From: Riemerella anatipestifer_F
Lineage (GTDB): Bacteria > Bacteroidota > Bacteroidia > Flavobacteriales > Weeksellaceae
Strand: one strand, 5' to 3'
Assembly (NCBI RefSeq): GCF_037861325.1
Contig: NZ_JAFELW010000004.1
DNA: 64,000 nt
Both the position numbers and the translations under genes were made by a program. Shown piece by piece: positions 32,396-41,843 of the stretch. The notes below the pieces were generated by a model that worked only from the letters and a program-made list of their open reading frames with translations, was not told where the DNA came from and ran no database searches. Within the stretch, counting starts at the first letter, position 1. Each line of letters opens with the position of its first letter.

Positions 32396-33445
32396 ATGAT
32401 TAAAAAAATAATTGCACTTAGCATCGTTGCATTCGCATTAACATCTTGTAAAAAAGACAAAGAAACCAAAGTGGTTATCAATAAAGAAACAGGTAAAGCT
32501 AAAACCATTACAGTAGATACTCCGCAGGAAGAAGAAGCTAAAATTCCTGAGGCAAAACCTGCCATCGCTGATTCTGCTGGAGTATATTCTTTATCTTTTA
32601 AACTAGAAAAAGGTAAAACCTATCCTTTAACTTCCTTCCAAAAAGACATCACTACTGTAAAAGACCCTTCTGGAAAAAGCATTAGTGGTACACAAGAAAT
32701 GACTGATGAAATTACTTTTACCGTAAACGATTTTGTTAATGGTACTTACGATATTACGGTAAACCTCGTGGGAAAAGTTAATAAATCTTCTTCTCAAGGA
32801 AAAACAGTAGTCGTTGATACCAAACAAGCAGCACCAAAAGAGGAGCAGCTAAAAGGTATGTGGACGGTAAACAAAGCTCTTTCTGGTAACAAACTCCAAA
32901 TGAAAATGGACGAAAAGGGGAATGTTATTTCCATTTCGGGATTTGATGCAGTTTATAAAAAAGTGGAACAAAACATCACTAGCCTTATCAAAGATACCAA
33001 GGAAAGAAAACAGTTTATGGACGGTTTCAAGCAAGGGTTTAATGAGAAAATGTTTAAGGAACAATTTACTCAAAGCCTTAACATTCTACCTAAAAAAGGG
33101 GTAAAAATAGGCGAAACATGGACAGAAACCGATAATCTAACGCCTGACGGAAAACTAAAAATCAGTACCACTTATAAACTAGAAAAAGTAGCCGATGGAA
33201 AAGCCGAAGTAAGCATAAAAGGCGGCATTCCAAAAAAATCTGATTCTAAAAAGCAAGAAGGTATCACACACAGCATTAGTGTAGAAGGTTCTCAGAATGG
33301 TAAAATTATTTTAGATGCCAACACAGGTTGGATTCTTTCATCTAAACAAAATATGACGACTACACAAAAGGAAAGTTTATCTGACGGTAAACAAAGCCAA
33401 ACGATGACGCAGACCACACAGTCTAGCATTACGCTTAATCCTTAA
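32396..33445 (+). CDS. Predicted lipoprotein, DUF6263-like
   Basis: 349 residues. The signal peptide MIKKIIALSIVAFALTSCKK has a lipobox with Cys18. A charged linker (about 20-60) is followed by one globular domain with YSLSFKLEKGKTYPLTSFQK (about 68) and a repeated beta pattern ending in GWILSSKQNMTTTQKESLS. This resembles the DUF6263 family of Bacteroidota lipoproteins; that is recalled, not searched. The ATG at 32396 is correct because the frame upstream overlaps rlmB and hides the signal peptide. Cellular role unknown. Confidence 0.75.
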   Translation: MIKKIIALSIVAFALTSCKKDKETKVVINKETGKAKTITVDTPQEEEAKIPEAKPAIADSAGVYSLSFKLEKGKTYPLTSFQKDITTVKDPSGKSISGTQEMTDEITFTVNDFVNGTYDITVNLVGKVNKSSSQGKTVVVDTKQAAPKEEQLKGMWTVNKALSGNKLQMKMDEKGNVISISGFDAVYKKVEQNITSLIKDTKERKQFMDGFKQGFNEKMFKEQFTQSLNILPKKGVKIGETWTETDNLTPDGKLKISTTYKLEKVADGKAEVSIKGGIPKKSDSKKQEGITHSISVEGSQNGKIILDANTGWILSSKQNMTTTQKESLSDGKQSQTMTQTTQSSITLNP

Positions 33446-33457
33446 TCATATTATAAG

Positions 33458-33500
33458 TACACCTACTCTATTACTTTAGTATAGGTGTATTTTGATTTTT
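33458..33500 (+). terminator. Terminator after the DUF6263-like gene
   Basis: TACACCTA (33458-33465) pairs with TAGGTGTA (33482-33489), loop 16 bases, followed by TTTTGATTTTTT. It is a modest intrinsic terminator 13 bases after the stop codon. Confidence 0.5.
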
Positions 33501-33536
33501 TAAAACTCTTTAAAACCGTATTATTTACAACAAATT

Positions 33537-33758
33537 ATGCAATATATTTTAAAGATAATTTTGACTACTATCATTATATTTTTTGTTTGGAATATCCTAA
33601 AACGATTATTCTTTAACAAGTTCTATAATTATTTTCCTCATCAGAAGGCTCAAAATCAATCACAATCTCAAAGTCAATCTCGGCAAAAAAGCACTTCCAA
33701 AAAGAGTAACATAAAATGGGAAGCCGAAACCGTAGATTATGAAGAAATAAAGGAATAA
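33537..33758 (+). CDS. Small membrane protein, DUF4834-like
   Basis: 73 residues. One N-terminal membrane helix (about 4-20, ILKIILTTIIIFFVWNIL), then a basic segment and a Gln/Ser-rich stretch (about 38-56), ending in the acidic WEAETVDYEEIKE. Size and the acidic C-terminus (ETVDYEEI) fit the small DUF4834 family in Flavobacteria. It lies 25 bases before the YfhO-like gene on the same strand and may be cotranscribed with it. No function known. Confidence 0.65.
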   Translation: MQYILKIILTTIIIFFVWNILKRLFFNKFYNYFPHQKAQNQSQSQSQSRQKSTSKKSNIKWEAETVDYEEIKE

Positions 33759-33783
33759 TACGCTACAAAACTCACGAAGTGAT

Positions 33784-36309
33784 ATGAATCTGAAAAACAA
33801 AAACCTCATTTTTATCATTGGCAGTTTGGTTATTTTTGTGCTAATCGCTGTACTTTATGCCAATCCTATTATCTCTGGTAAACAGCTTATGCAACCCGAT
33901 ATTGTACACTACAAAGGCGGCGCAAAAGAGCTATTGGATTATAGAGCTAAATATGGCACCGAAACCTATTGGAGCGATGCTATGTTTGGCGGAATGCCAA
34001 CCTATCAAACAGGAGCACAGTTTAGAGGCGACCTTATAAAACAGGTGGATAATCTCTTAAACTTCCTCCCTAAACCAGCCAATTATCTGTTTTTGTTGTT
34101 TTCAGGATTTTTCCTACTGGGTATGGTAGCCGTGAGAAATTGGAAATACGCTTTACTTGGAGCTTCGTTTTTTGGGCTATCTACTTATTTTTACATTATC
34201 ATCGCTGCTGGGCACAATGGTAAAGTACACACTGTAGCCTATTTTGCACCTTTACTCGCAGGTATTCTATTAGTGTATATCAGGAAAAAGTACATTTTAG
34301 GATTCATTGTTACCGCTTTGTTTATGGGCTTACAGATAGCAGCGAATCATATCCAAATGACTTACTACCTATTTATAGCATTAGGATTTTTGTTTATTTC
34401 AGAACTTGTTAGAGCCATTAAAGGCAATACTACTTGGAAGCACTTCGGTATTTCTTCTGGTGTACTAGCCCTTGCTATTGCTTTAGGGGTAGGTATGAAT
34501 GCCCAAAGACTTATGGCAAATGCCGAATATGTTAAGGAAACCGTAAGAGGAAAGCAAATTCTAAACACCGAAAAAGGCAATACTGAAAAGTCTGGTATGG
34601 ATAAAGAAAGTATTACCATGTGGAGTTACGGAAAACTAGAAACACTCAACTTATTTATTCCTAGACTTATGGGAGGCGGAAGCCAAGAAAAAGACTCAGA
34701 ACGAATGATGGGGCGTATCCAAGAACTTGTACAAGAAAACGCAACTTCACAAGAGGAAGTTAATAATATCATTAGAGGACTTAGCAGTCCTACCTATTGG
34801 GGAGACCAACCTATGACTTCTGGACCTGCCTATCAGGGTGCTGTGGTTTGTTTCCTTGCAGTATTAGGATTTGTGTTTGCTAGAAAAAAATACAAATATT
34901 GGATTTTAGGAGCGTCCGCCCTCACGATTATGTTGGCTTGGGGACATCATTTTATGTCACTTACCGACTTTTTTATAGAATATATTCCGCTTTATAACAA
35001 ATTTAGAGCACCATCTTCTATCCTAGTTGTCGTAGAACTTTTATTTCCGCTCATTGGGATTTTAGGTTTGTATCAGTTTCTTAAAAATCAAAACTTTTCC
35101 AAAGAGTTAAAACAAAAGTACCTCATCTATACCACAGCTTCCGTTCTCGGATTTACAGTGATTTTACTCGTAGGAGGTAAATCTCTTTTGGACTTTTACA
35201 ATGATACCGAAAAGACCTATCTCCCACCCTATCTACTCAATTATTTACAAGACGAAAGATGGCAATTTTTCCGAGCAGATGCTATAAAAGCAATTTTATA
35301 TGTAGGCATTACTGCCATAGTACTTTGGCTTAGTTTAAAGGAAAAATTATCTCAAAATATCGCTTTAGTTATCATTGGTTTGGTAAGTTTATTTGATTTA
35401 TGGACGGTAAATCAGCGTTATCTTAACAGCAGTAATTTTGTAGATAAAACCTTTGCAGAAAACCCTTTCCAAACAGAAAATAACGACTATCTCATAGGAA
35501 AGGCAGGAGACAATCCTTATATACAAGGGCTTCTTTCTCAAGTGAACATCAATAAGACTTTGGAAACTCTAGCCAAAAAAGATAAAAGTCATTATCGTAT
35601 TTTCAATAATACTTTAGGAACTTTTGGCGAAACCAACACTTCTTATTTCAAAGCTTCTATTGGAGGTTATAGTGCCGCCAAACTGAGAAGATATGATGAT
35701 TTAATCAACGAATATTTTAGCAAACAAGACACCGTAGCATTACCAAAAGTATTGAATATGCTTAACGCTAAGTATTTCGTGGTAGGTAGTGCGGACAATC
35801 CACAAGCCTACCCTAACCCTGATGCTAACGGCAACGCTTGGTTTGTTTCCGACATTTTATGGGCTAATACACCTAACGAGGAAATCAAGGCTATCGGCAC
35901 AATAGATAACAAAAGAACAGCAGTGGTAAGCACCGAAGACAAGAGCTACTTTAATGGTAAAAACATTCAGCCTGACAGTACCGCCTATATCCAGCTTACC
36001 CAATATCAGCCAAACGAAATACAGCTTAAGAGCCAGTCTAAAACACCTCAACTTGCAGTAATCTCCGAAATTTACTATCCGAAAGGTTGGAAAATGTTTG
36101 TGGACAATCAAGAAGTCCCTTATATAAAGGCAAACTACCTTCTTAGAGCCGTTTATGTTCCTGCAGGAAATCATACCATCAAAATGGTTTTTGACCCTGA
36201 AGTTCTGCACAAAGGTAAACTATTGTCCTACGGAGCTTTTGGACTGTTCATCTTACTAAGTATCTTGGGAATTTTAAAACTCTACAAAGAGCAAAATGCC
36301 ACAGCCTAA
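33784..36309 (+). CDS. YfhO-family membrane protein
   Basis: 841 residues. About a dozen membrane helices (about 8-28, 85-550) followed by a long extracytoplasmic domain (about 555-815) and a last helix near the C-terminus (about 815-835, LLSYGAFGLFILLSILGIL). The N-terminal GGMPTYQTGAQ and the C-terminal VISEIYYPKGWKMFVDNQEV with YLLRAVYVPAGNH are YfhO signatures. YfhO proteins are GT-C-like and are linked to glycosylation of cell-wall polymers or membrane glycolipids. Its last 14 bases overlap the start of a glycosyltransferase gene, so the two probably act in one glycan pathway. Acceptor and donor are unknown. Confidence 0.88.
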   Translation: MNLKNKNLIFIIGSLVIFVLIAVLYANPIISGKQLMQPDIVHYKGGAKELLDYRAKYGTETYWSDAMFGGMPTYQTGAQFRGDLIKQVDNLLNFLPKPANYLFLLFSGFFLLGMVAVRNWKYALLGASFFGLSTYFYIIIAAGHNGKVHTVAYFAPLLAGILLVYIRKKYILGFIVTALFMGLQIAANHIQMTYYLFIALGFLFISELVRAIKGNTTWKHFGISSGVLALAIALGVGMNAQRLMANAEYVKETVRGKQILNTEKGNTEKSGMDKESITMWSYGKLETLNLFIPRLMGGGSQEKDSERMMGRIQELVQENATSQEEVNNIIRGLSSPTYWGDQPMTSGPAYQGAVVCFLAVLGFVFARKKYKYWILGASALTIMLAWGHHFMSLTDFFIEYIPLYNKFRAPSSILVVVELLFPLIGILGLYQFLKNQNFSKELKQKYLIYTTASVLGFTVILLVGGKSLLDFYNDTEKTYLPPYLLNYLQDERWQFFRADAIKAILYVGITAIVLWLSLKEKLSQNIALVIIGLVSLFDLWTVNQRYLNSSNFVDKTFAENPFQTENNDYLIGKAGDNPYIQGLLSQVNINKTLETLAKKDKSHYRIFNNTLGTFGETNTSYFKASIGGYSAAKLRRYDDLINEYFSKQDTVALPKVLNMLNAKYFVVGSADNPQAYPNPDANGNAWFVSDILWANTPNEEIKAIGTIDNKRTAVVSTEDKSYFNGKNIQPDSTAYIQLTQYQPNEIQLKSQSKTPQLAVISEIYYPKGWKMFVDNQEVPYIKANYLLRAVYVPAGNHTIKMVFDPEVLHKGKLLSYGAFGLFILLSILGILKLYKEQNATA

Positions 36310-37582
36310 AAAAATACTTATCATCTCTTACTACTGGCCTCCTGCGGGTGGTCCAGGGGTACAGCGATGGCTCAAATTCGCTAAATACCTCCCAGAATTT
36401 GGGTGGCAACCTACCTTATTTGTTCCAGAAAATCCAAGTTATCCTTTATTAGACGATAGCCTATTAAAGGAAGTACCAAAGGACATTGATATTATAAAAA
36501 CAAAAATCTGGGAGCCTTACCAAATTGCCGAAAAACTCAACAAAAACAACAAAAAATTTAAAACAGGACAGTTTGATATTGGCACTAATCAAAGTTGGAA
36601 ATCCAAACTTTCTATTTGGATAAGAGGAAATTTTTTCATTCCTGATGCTAGGGTATTTTGGGTAAATCCTTCGGTAAAGTTTCTAAAAAAGTATTTGGAG
36701 GAACATCATTTTGATGCTTTAGTAACTACAGGACCACCACACTCCCTGCACTTAATTGGACTTAAACTTAAGAAAGAGTTTCCAAAATTAAAATGGATTG
36801 CCGATTTCCGTGACCCTTGGACAGAAATATCCTACTACAAACACCTTAAACTCTCCAAAATAGCCGATAGAAAACATCGAGAACTGGAGCAGAAGGTATT
36901 TAATCATGCGGATATTACCCTTGCTACCAGCTACACCGATGCCGAAAACTTTAGAAAAAAAGGGGCAAATGCGGTGTGTATTACCAATGGCTACGATTCT
37001 GAAGCCCTCAATACCACTGAAAGAAAGCCTAAAACTAAATTTACATTAAGCTATATTGGGGTACTAGAACAACTGCGAAATCCTGAAATACTATGGGAAA
37101 CACTGAACGAACTCATTAGTGAATCTACCGATTTTAAAGCCGACTTTGAGCTAAAATTGGTAGGTAGAATTGATACCAAAATCTCCGAAAGTTGGGAGCA
37201 TATGCCCTTTAAAAACCACATTAACGATTTAGGATACCTCCCACACCATAAAGCCGTGGAAGAGATGCACTATTCTACGCTACTTCTGATAACCAACTTC
37301 CCTCAAGAGTCTTCTAAAGGGATTATCCCTGGTAAAATATTTGAGTATCTTGCTTCTGGAAATACCATTATTTCCTTTGGACCTGCCCAAGCTGATGTAG
37401 AGAAGATATTAGAAGAAACCCAAGCAGGCAAGCATTTTTATTACCAAGACAAAGTCTCTCTAAAGCAGTATTTATTACAGCAATACCAACTTTGGAAACA
37501 AACCGATTTCACTAAAGCTCCACAAGATATTTCTGCTTTTTCTAGAAAAAACTTGACTCAGTCTTTAGCAGATCTTCTATAA
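36296..37582 (+). CDS. Glycosyltransferase (GT4-like)
   Basis: 428-residue cytosolic or membrane-associated glycosyltransferase of GT-B fold. The N-terminus ILIISYYWPPAGGPGVQRWLKFAKYLPEFGW (about 7-37) is the typical acceptor-domain start of GT4-type enzymes. WIADFRDPWTE (about 165) and the C-terminal KGIIPGKIFEYLASGNTIISFGP (about 340) bind the nucleotide sugar; the conserved EYLASG Glu is present. It overlaps the YfhO-like gene by 14 bases in another frame and is therefore translationally coupled to it. Sugar specificity cannot be read from sequence. Confidence 0.85.
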   Translation: MPQPKKILIISYYWPPAGGPGVQRWLKFAKYLPEFGWQPTLFVPENPSYPLLDDSLLKEVPKDIDIIKTKIWEPYQIAEKLNKNNKKFKTGQFDIGTNQSWKSKLSIWIRGNFFIPDARVFWVNPSVKFLKKYLEEHHFDALVTTGPPHSLHLIGLKLKKEFPKLKWIADFRDPWTEISYYKHLKLSKIADRKHRELEQKVFNHADITLATSYTDAENFRKKGANAVCITNGYDSEALNTTERKPKTKFTLSYIGVLEQLRNPEILWETLNELISESTDFKADFELKLVGRIDTKISESWEHMPFKNHINDLGYLPHHKAVEEMHYSTLLLITNFPQESSKGIIPGKIFEYLASGNTIISFGPAQADVEKILEETQAGKHFYYQDKVSLKQYLLQQYQLWKQTDFTKAPQDISAFSRKNLTQSLADLL

Positions 37583-37589
37583 TTCAAAT

Positions 37590-37826
37590 TTAATTATTCT
37601 GAGCCAATTTTTCGGCATATTGTTTAGAGAAAATAGCTTTATCTTCCTGTAACTGTTCCGTTGTGGTGGGTAGATTATAGGAAAACAAAACTTCATCGTT
37701 ATTATCCATAAACTGAAGTTGTTTTTCTTTGCCATCTATCATTTGGGCAAAAATATCCCACATAGAAACATCTTTTAACTTTAGTAATTCAAAAAAATCA
37801 TTCGCTTTTATATGTACTATTTTCAT
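37590..37826 (-). CDS. Conserved small protein of unknown function
   Basis: 78 residues, soluble, starting MKIVHIKANDFFELLKLKDVSMWDIF and ending with a charged helix (EDKAIFSKQYAEKLAQNN). No signal peptide or membrane helix. It lies 3 bases downstream of pnuC on the same strand and is probably cotranscribed with it. I do not recognise a family; a partner role to PnuC would be a guess. Confidence 0.6.
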   Translation of the reverse strand: MKIVHIKANDFFELLKLKDVSMWDIFAQMIDGKEKQLQFMDNNDEVLFSYNLPTTTEQLQEDKAIFSKQYAEKLAQNN

Positions 37827-37829
37827 AAA

Positions 37830-38498
37830 TTATGCATTTTCAACTGAAATATTTTTTTTCCATTTTATATACCCTATAATTGCTAATATGGTAAATATAA
37901 AATACTGCACTGAAGTTATCCCTAACCCTTTATAGAGATACATAGGCACACTAATAAGGTCTCCCAAAATCCAAAACAGCCAGTTCTCAACTTTCCTTTT
38001 TGCCATCAGCCACATCCCTACTAAAAATATAGCCGTTGTTACAATGTCGGTATAATTCATCCAGTCTAGATGATACCAACCCAACTCAACGCCTTCCATA
38101 GAAAAATTTTGGTCTATATAAGGTTTAAAGTAATAGATAATCCCTACCAAAACCACACTCAATACAAATAGCCCCACCGATATTAGCCAATCTTTAGTCG
38201 TAGCCTTAGTTGCTTGAATATAAACATTATCCACTGAGTTCTGAGACCATAATATCCAACCATAAATACTCATAACAGTATAGTAGAAATTGATCATCAT
38301 ATCCCCTAAAAGCCCAAATTTGAACAAGAGATAAACATAGATAATGGTACTTACGATACCTGTAGGATATACCCAAATGTTTTTCTTCATAGAAAAATAA
38401 ACACTCAATAATCCAAAAGTACTAGCTACCATTTCTAGAACGATTTGGTAAGTCGCATAGGTTTCGTAAGGTTTCAAAAAAAGCTCTTCAAAATTCAT
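37830..38498 (-). CDS. pnuC: PnuC-family nicotinamide riboside (or vitamin) transporter
   Basis: 222 residues with seven predicted membrane helices, the PnuC topology. IWVYPTGIVSTIIYVYLLFKFGLLGDMMINFYYTVMSIYGWILW (about 45-88) matches the family, and WLFWILGDLISVPMYLYKGL (about 172-191) is the C-terminal signature WxxxxxxDxxxxxxY that lines the substrate site. Facilitated uptake of nicotinamide riboside for NAD synthesis is expected, but related PnuT/PnuX proteins carry thiamine or riboflavin. I see no TPP or FMN riboswitch upstream. A TATATTTG box lies 5 bases before the ATG. Confidence 0.85.
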   Translation of the reverse strand: MNFEELFLKPYETYATYQIVLEMVASTFGLLSVYFSMKKNIWVYPTGIVSTIIYVYLLFKFGLLGDMMINFYYTVMSIYGWILWSQNSVDNVYIQATKATTKDWLISVGLFVLSVVLVGIIYYFKPYIDQNFSMEGVELGWYHLDWMNYTDIVTTAIFLVGMWLMAKRKVENWLFWILGDLISVPMYLYKGLGITSVQYFIFTILAIIGYIKWKKNISVENA

Positions 38499-38503
38499 AA
38501 CCC

Positions 38504-38511
38504 CAAATATA
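38504..38511 (-). promoter_or_regulatory. Promoter-like box next to the pnuC start codon
   Basis: TATATTTG on the minus strand matches TAnnTTTG but ends only 5 bases before the ATG. If real, the transcript would start at or just before the start codon. Confidence 0.4.
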
Positions 38512-38697
38512 GTACAAAATATTGAGCCTTATGGTCATTTAAAAATCTTCAAAAAACAGATTGAAAAAATATCAATTACTTAAAAATAAAATCAACTAAA
38601 ACACACCTATCATTCATTATTTTTATTATAAAGATAAGTTACTTAAGCTAATTTGTTTTATATTCGCAATGTTTAATAAAATTTAACCCAATAAACT

Positions 38698-40200
38698 ATG
38701 TCTAATATTTGGAGGAAAAAACCCATAGGTGCCTACGAAGCTGATATGAAAAAAAGTGAGCTCAAACGAGTTCTTGGAAAATGGAGTCTTACCGCTATTG
38801 GAGTGGGAGCTATTATAGGTGGTGGTATTTTTGTACTTACAGGTACAGGAGCTTACTATCATGCTGGTCCTGCCCTAGCACTTTCATTTGTAATCGCTGG
38901 GATAGCGTGTATTTTTGCAGCTTTATGCTATGCTGAATTTGCCTCATTACTTCCTGTGGAAGGCTCTGCGTATGCCTATGCTTATGGTACTATTGGTGAA
39001 ATTTTTGCATGGCTTATAGGCTGGGGACTTGTGCTGGAATATGCTATGGGTTCTATGACGGTAGCTGTATCTTGGTCTGGCTACTTTAATAAATTATTAA
39101 AAATAGTAGGCATAGAAATCCCTTACTACCTCACTAACGATTTTGCTAGTGCCAAACAATATGCAATTAACCACGGTCTAGCCGAACCATCTTTTGCTTT
39201 TAACCTCCCTGCATTTCTTATCGTGCTATTAGTAACTGCTATTCTAGTAAGAGGGACTAAAGAGGCTGCTGGAGCTAATAATATGATTGTGTTACTAAAA
39301 ACTTCAGTAGTGGTTTTCATTATCATTGTTGGGGCATTGTACATCAATATGGATAACCTTACACCTTTTATTCCTGAAGAAACACTTATTAAACAAGCCG
39401 ATGGACACCTCGGTAAAGCCTATGGTATTTCGGGAATTATAGCAGGAGCCTCTGCCGTATTTTTTGCTTATATCGGATTTGATGCTGTTTCTACTCAAGC
39501 AGCGGAAGCTAAAAACCCTAAAAAAGACATTCCTTTTGCCATCATCACCTCTCTTTTGGTGTGTACAGCACTTTACATACTAATGTCGTTAGTCCTTACG
39601 GGAATGATGAACTATAAAGACTTTGGTTCTGTACCTGATGCACTTACCGCTCCTGTTGCCATCGCTTTTGAAAAAGCGACAGGAATGAGTTGGGCTGTCA
39701 TTCTCATCACGGTAGCTGCAACAGTAGGTCTTATTTCTGTTCTATTAGTAATGATGCTTGGTCAGTCTAGAATTTTCTTAGGCATGGCGAAAGATGGGCT
39801 ACTCCCAAAAATGTTTAAAGATATTCACCCTGTAAGAAAAACGCCTTATAAAAACACCCTGCTAGTAGGTGCTATTGTAGCGACAGTAGCTGCTTCTACA
39901 CCAATTAGCACTTTAGTACACATGTGTAGTTTTGGGACACTTTTCGCTTTTGCAATGGTTTGTTTTGCAGTTTGGTTATTGAGAGTTAAAAAACCCGAAC
40001 TTAAAAGAGATTTTAAAACACCTATGCTTCCTATGATAGCAAGTCTAGGGATTTTAACCAACATTTACCTCATTTGGAATTTAGAAACCTCCGCTATCTA
40101 TATGGCTATAGGCTGGTTAATATTTGGTATTTTGGTTTACTTCCTCTACGGAAGACGCAACTCTGTACTGAATAATGGTGGTTATGATGAATACGAATAA
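38698..40200 (+). CDS. Amino acid permease (APC superfamily, cationic-type)
   Basis: 500-residue inner-membrane transporter with about 12-14 helices. GAIIGGGIFVLTGTGAYYHAGPALALSF (about 37-64) is the APC substrate-binding unwound helix 1. IAALCYAEFASLLPVEGSAYAYAYG, here with FAALCYAEFAS, follows, and FFAYIGFDAVSTQAAEAKNP (about 257-276) is helix 6. These features fit the cationic amino acid transporter branch (CAT-like, YfnA-like). The N-terminus WRKKPIGAYEADMKKSELKRVLGKW is characteristic of this group in Bacteroidota. It is a single-gene unit closed by a strong hairpin. Substrate is probably an amino acid, not further specified. Confidence 0.88.
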   Translation: MSNIWRKKPIGAYEADMKKSELKRVLGKWSLTAIGVGAIIGGGIFVLTGTGAYYHAGPALALSFVIAGIACIFAALCYAEFASLLPVEGSAYAYAYGTIGEIFAWLIGWGLVLEYAMGSMTVAVSWSGYFNKLLKIVGIEIPYYLTNDFASAKQYAINHGLAEPSFAFNLPAFLIVLLVTAILVRGTKEAAGANNMIVLLKTSVVVFIIIVGALYINMDNLTPFIPEETLIKQADGHLGKAYGISGIIAGASAVFFAYIGFDAVSTQAAEAKNPKKDIPFAIITSLLVCTALYILMSLVLTGMMNYKDFGSVPDALTAPVAIAFEKATGMSWAVILITVAATVGLISVLLVMMLGQSRIFLGMAKDGLLPKMFKDIHPVRKTPYKNTLLVGAIVATVAASTPISTLVHMCSFGTLFAFAMVCFAVWLLRVKKPELKRDFKTPMLPMIASLGILTNIYLIWNLETSAIYMAIGWLIFGILVYFLYGRRNSVLNNGGYDEYE

Positions 40201-40215
40201 TTAAATATACCAACA

Positions 40216-40257
40216 AAAAGCCATAAAAAAACAGAATACTGTTTTTTTATGGCTTTT
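40216..40257. terminator. Bidirectional terminator after the permease gene
   Basis: Perfect 19-base arms, AAAAGCCATAAAAAAACAG (40216-40234) and its complement (40239-40257), loop AATA. It lies between the permease stop (40200) and the convergent lipoprotein gene (40282). Confidence 0.85.
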
Positions 40258-40281
40258 CTTTTTACAATAACTTTGCACTTA

Positions 40282-40860
40282 TTATAAAACCTCAGAATTA
40301 AGCTTATAACGTCTTATTTCTTTACTCATTTTCCTTAGCATACCTATGGTGCCTATTTTTACAGAATTTTCTGCATTTCCAAGAAGTCTAGCATTACCTT
40401 TATAGGTATCGTAGGAGGTTTCTATGATAAAATTGCCTTCAGCATCATAAAGCTTAGCACTTACCAGTACTTGGTTAGAAAAAACATATCGCCCAAAACC
40501 TACCTTAAAGTATTTTACCTTTGGTATTAAAGCAACCTCTGCATTATTATTAAGACAAACCTCCTTCACATACTCTGTATCAACATAATCATAATTCATA
40601 ATACAATCTACCCTTATAATCTTTCCGCTATTTTTATCTTTTAAAAAATCACTAGCAGCACTATAAAAAGCGTTGTAGGTTGGAACATATATTTCTGGAA
40701 TTTCAGGAGTGACTAGCGGATTGAAGTAAACCACTTTTTTCACTTTTTTTATCTTAATATTTTTATTAAGATAACCCAAGCTATCACCCCAAGCGGCACA
40801 GCTCATGATAGTACAAATCAGAAAACTAGATACACCTATTAAGACTAAAGCTCTTTTCAT
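40282..40860 (-). CDS. Predicted lipoprotein of unknown function
   Basis: 192 residues from the ATG at 40858-40860 (MKRALVLIGVSS). A lipoprotein signal ends in ICTIMSC (Cys at about residue 21). The mature part has mixed alpha/beta character, VYFNPLVTPEIPEIYVPTYNAFYSAASDFLKD, then VRV-type strands and YDAEGNFIIETSYDTYKGNARLLG near the C-terminus. The layout is like lipoproteins with a GNA1162 or LptE-like fold, but I cannot assign a family. In-frame ATGs at 40866 and a TTG at 40878 lie upstream. No operon partner. Confidence 0.6.
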   Translation of the reverse strand: MKRALVLIGVSSFLICTIMSCAAWGDSLGYLNKNIKIKKVKKVVYFNPLVTPEIPEIYVPTYNAFYSAASDFLKDKNSGKIIRVDCIMNYDYVDTEYVKEVCLNNNAEVALIPKVKYFKVGFGRYVFSNQVLVSAKLYDAEGNFIIETSYDTYKGNARLLGNAENSVKIGTIGMLRKMSKEIRRYKLNSEVL

Positions 40861-41069
40861 ATACATTTTGCAATGCAAATATACTCTTTTAAAGATAATT
40901 AGAGCAAAAAAACCTATATGTAAGATTTTATGCCACTTTTTTTTATAAAATATTTATGTAGATAGGGGTGTAAAGAAACATAAAAGATAAAGACATATTA
41001 AATTAAGTCTATAATTTTAATATAGTGCTATTTTTCCTAACTCTGATTTATTGTATTAAATTTTGAGTA

Positions 41070-41723
41070 TTACTTTAAATGATATTTAAATCCTAGATTG
41101 ATGTTTATGTTTTGGACATAATAGAACTTATTTCCGAATAATTGAGGAATATATCCTTTATCGGCTCCTGAAATAAACTCGCAATCTACATAAAGTGCTA
41201 AGTACTCCTTTAGAAAATAACTCAAGCCTAAGCTTTCGTTTGTTGATAGATAATTAGAGGGGAAGTCAAGAACTAAGTTGGGGGAATAATCTATATAGTT
41301 GCTTTTGGTTTCAAAATTATAAGCAATACCTAGTTTTAAATTTGCTTTTAGTTTTTTATAGATATCAAACTCCCATTTTAAATTGATAGGAATGGAGATT
41401 ATCTCACCTTCAAAATTTCCTTTATATTCATCGCTTCCTAAATCAAACATACTGCCTGTATGAGTATCTGGTTTGTAGAAATTTACTCCTGTTTTGTAGT
41501 ATTTAATTTTTCCTAAAATACTCCATCGCTTTGAAAAATAATATTCGCCTAAAATTCCGCCTTGAAAAGAATGTTTATTATCAGTTTTTGAAATTATATT
41601 ATTGTATCCAACTTCAGAACCTATAAATAGTTTTCCCTTAGGGTTTATATTGGAGTCGGTTGTTTGTGAATATAATTTGCTTGTAAGCATAAATAACGCA
41701 AAAAAATATACAGAAAAGTTCAT
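41070..41723 (-). CDS. Outer-membrane beta-barrel protein
   Basis: 217 residues. Signal peptide (MNFSVYFFALFMLTSKLYSQ) and then alternating hydrophobic/hydrophilic strands of a small beta-barrel: KLFIGSEVGYNNIISKT, GGILGEYYFSKRWSILGKIKYYK, ISIPINLKWEFDIYKKLKANLKLGIAYNFE and a final strand ending ININLGFKYHLK. This is the PorT/OmpW-like outer membrane family often found in Bacteroidota. It is a single gene. Its role (structural or transport) is unknown. Confidence 0.7.
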   Translation of the reverse strand: MNFSVYFFALFMLTSKLYSQTTDSNINPKGKLFIGSEVGYNNIISKTDNKHSFQGGILGEYYFSKRWSILGKIKYYKTGVNFYKPDTHTGSMFDLGSDEYKGNFEGEIISIPINLKWEFDIYKKLKANLKLGIAYNFETKSNYIDYSPNLVLDFPSNYLSTNESLGLSYFLKEYLALYVDCEFISGADKGYIPQLFGNKFYYVQNININLGFKYHLK

Positions 41724-41843
41724 TTGTTTTTTTATTACAGTTATTATAATTGTAAATATACATTTTTTTTGATGTTTGGATAAAATTACTGTTGTTTTTC
41801 TGTAACTCTGTATATTTTTACTAGTACAACCGAAGCTGTGCCA

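Noticed and set aside
37830..38697. TPP or other vitamin riboswitch upstream of pnuC
   Set aside because: No conserved TPP blocks (such as CTGAGA or ACCTGATC-like) were found in the 199-base spacer on either strand.
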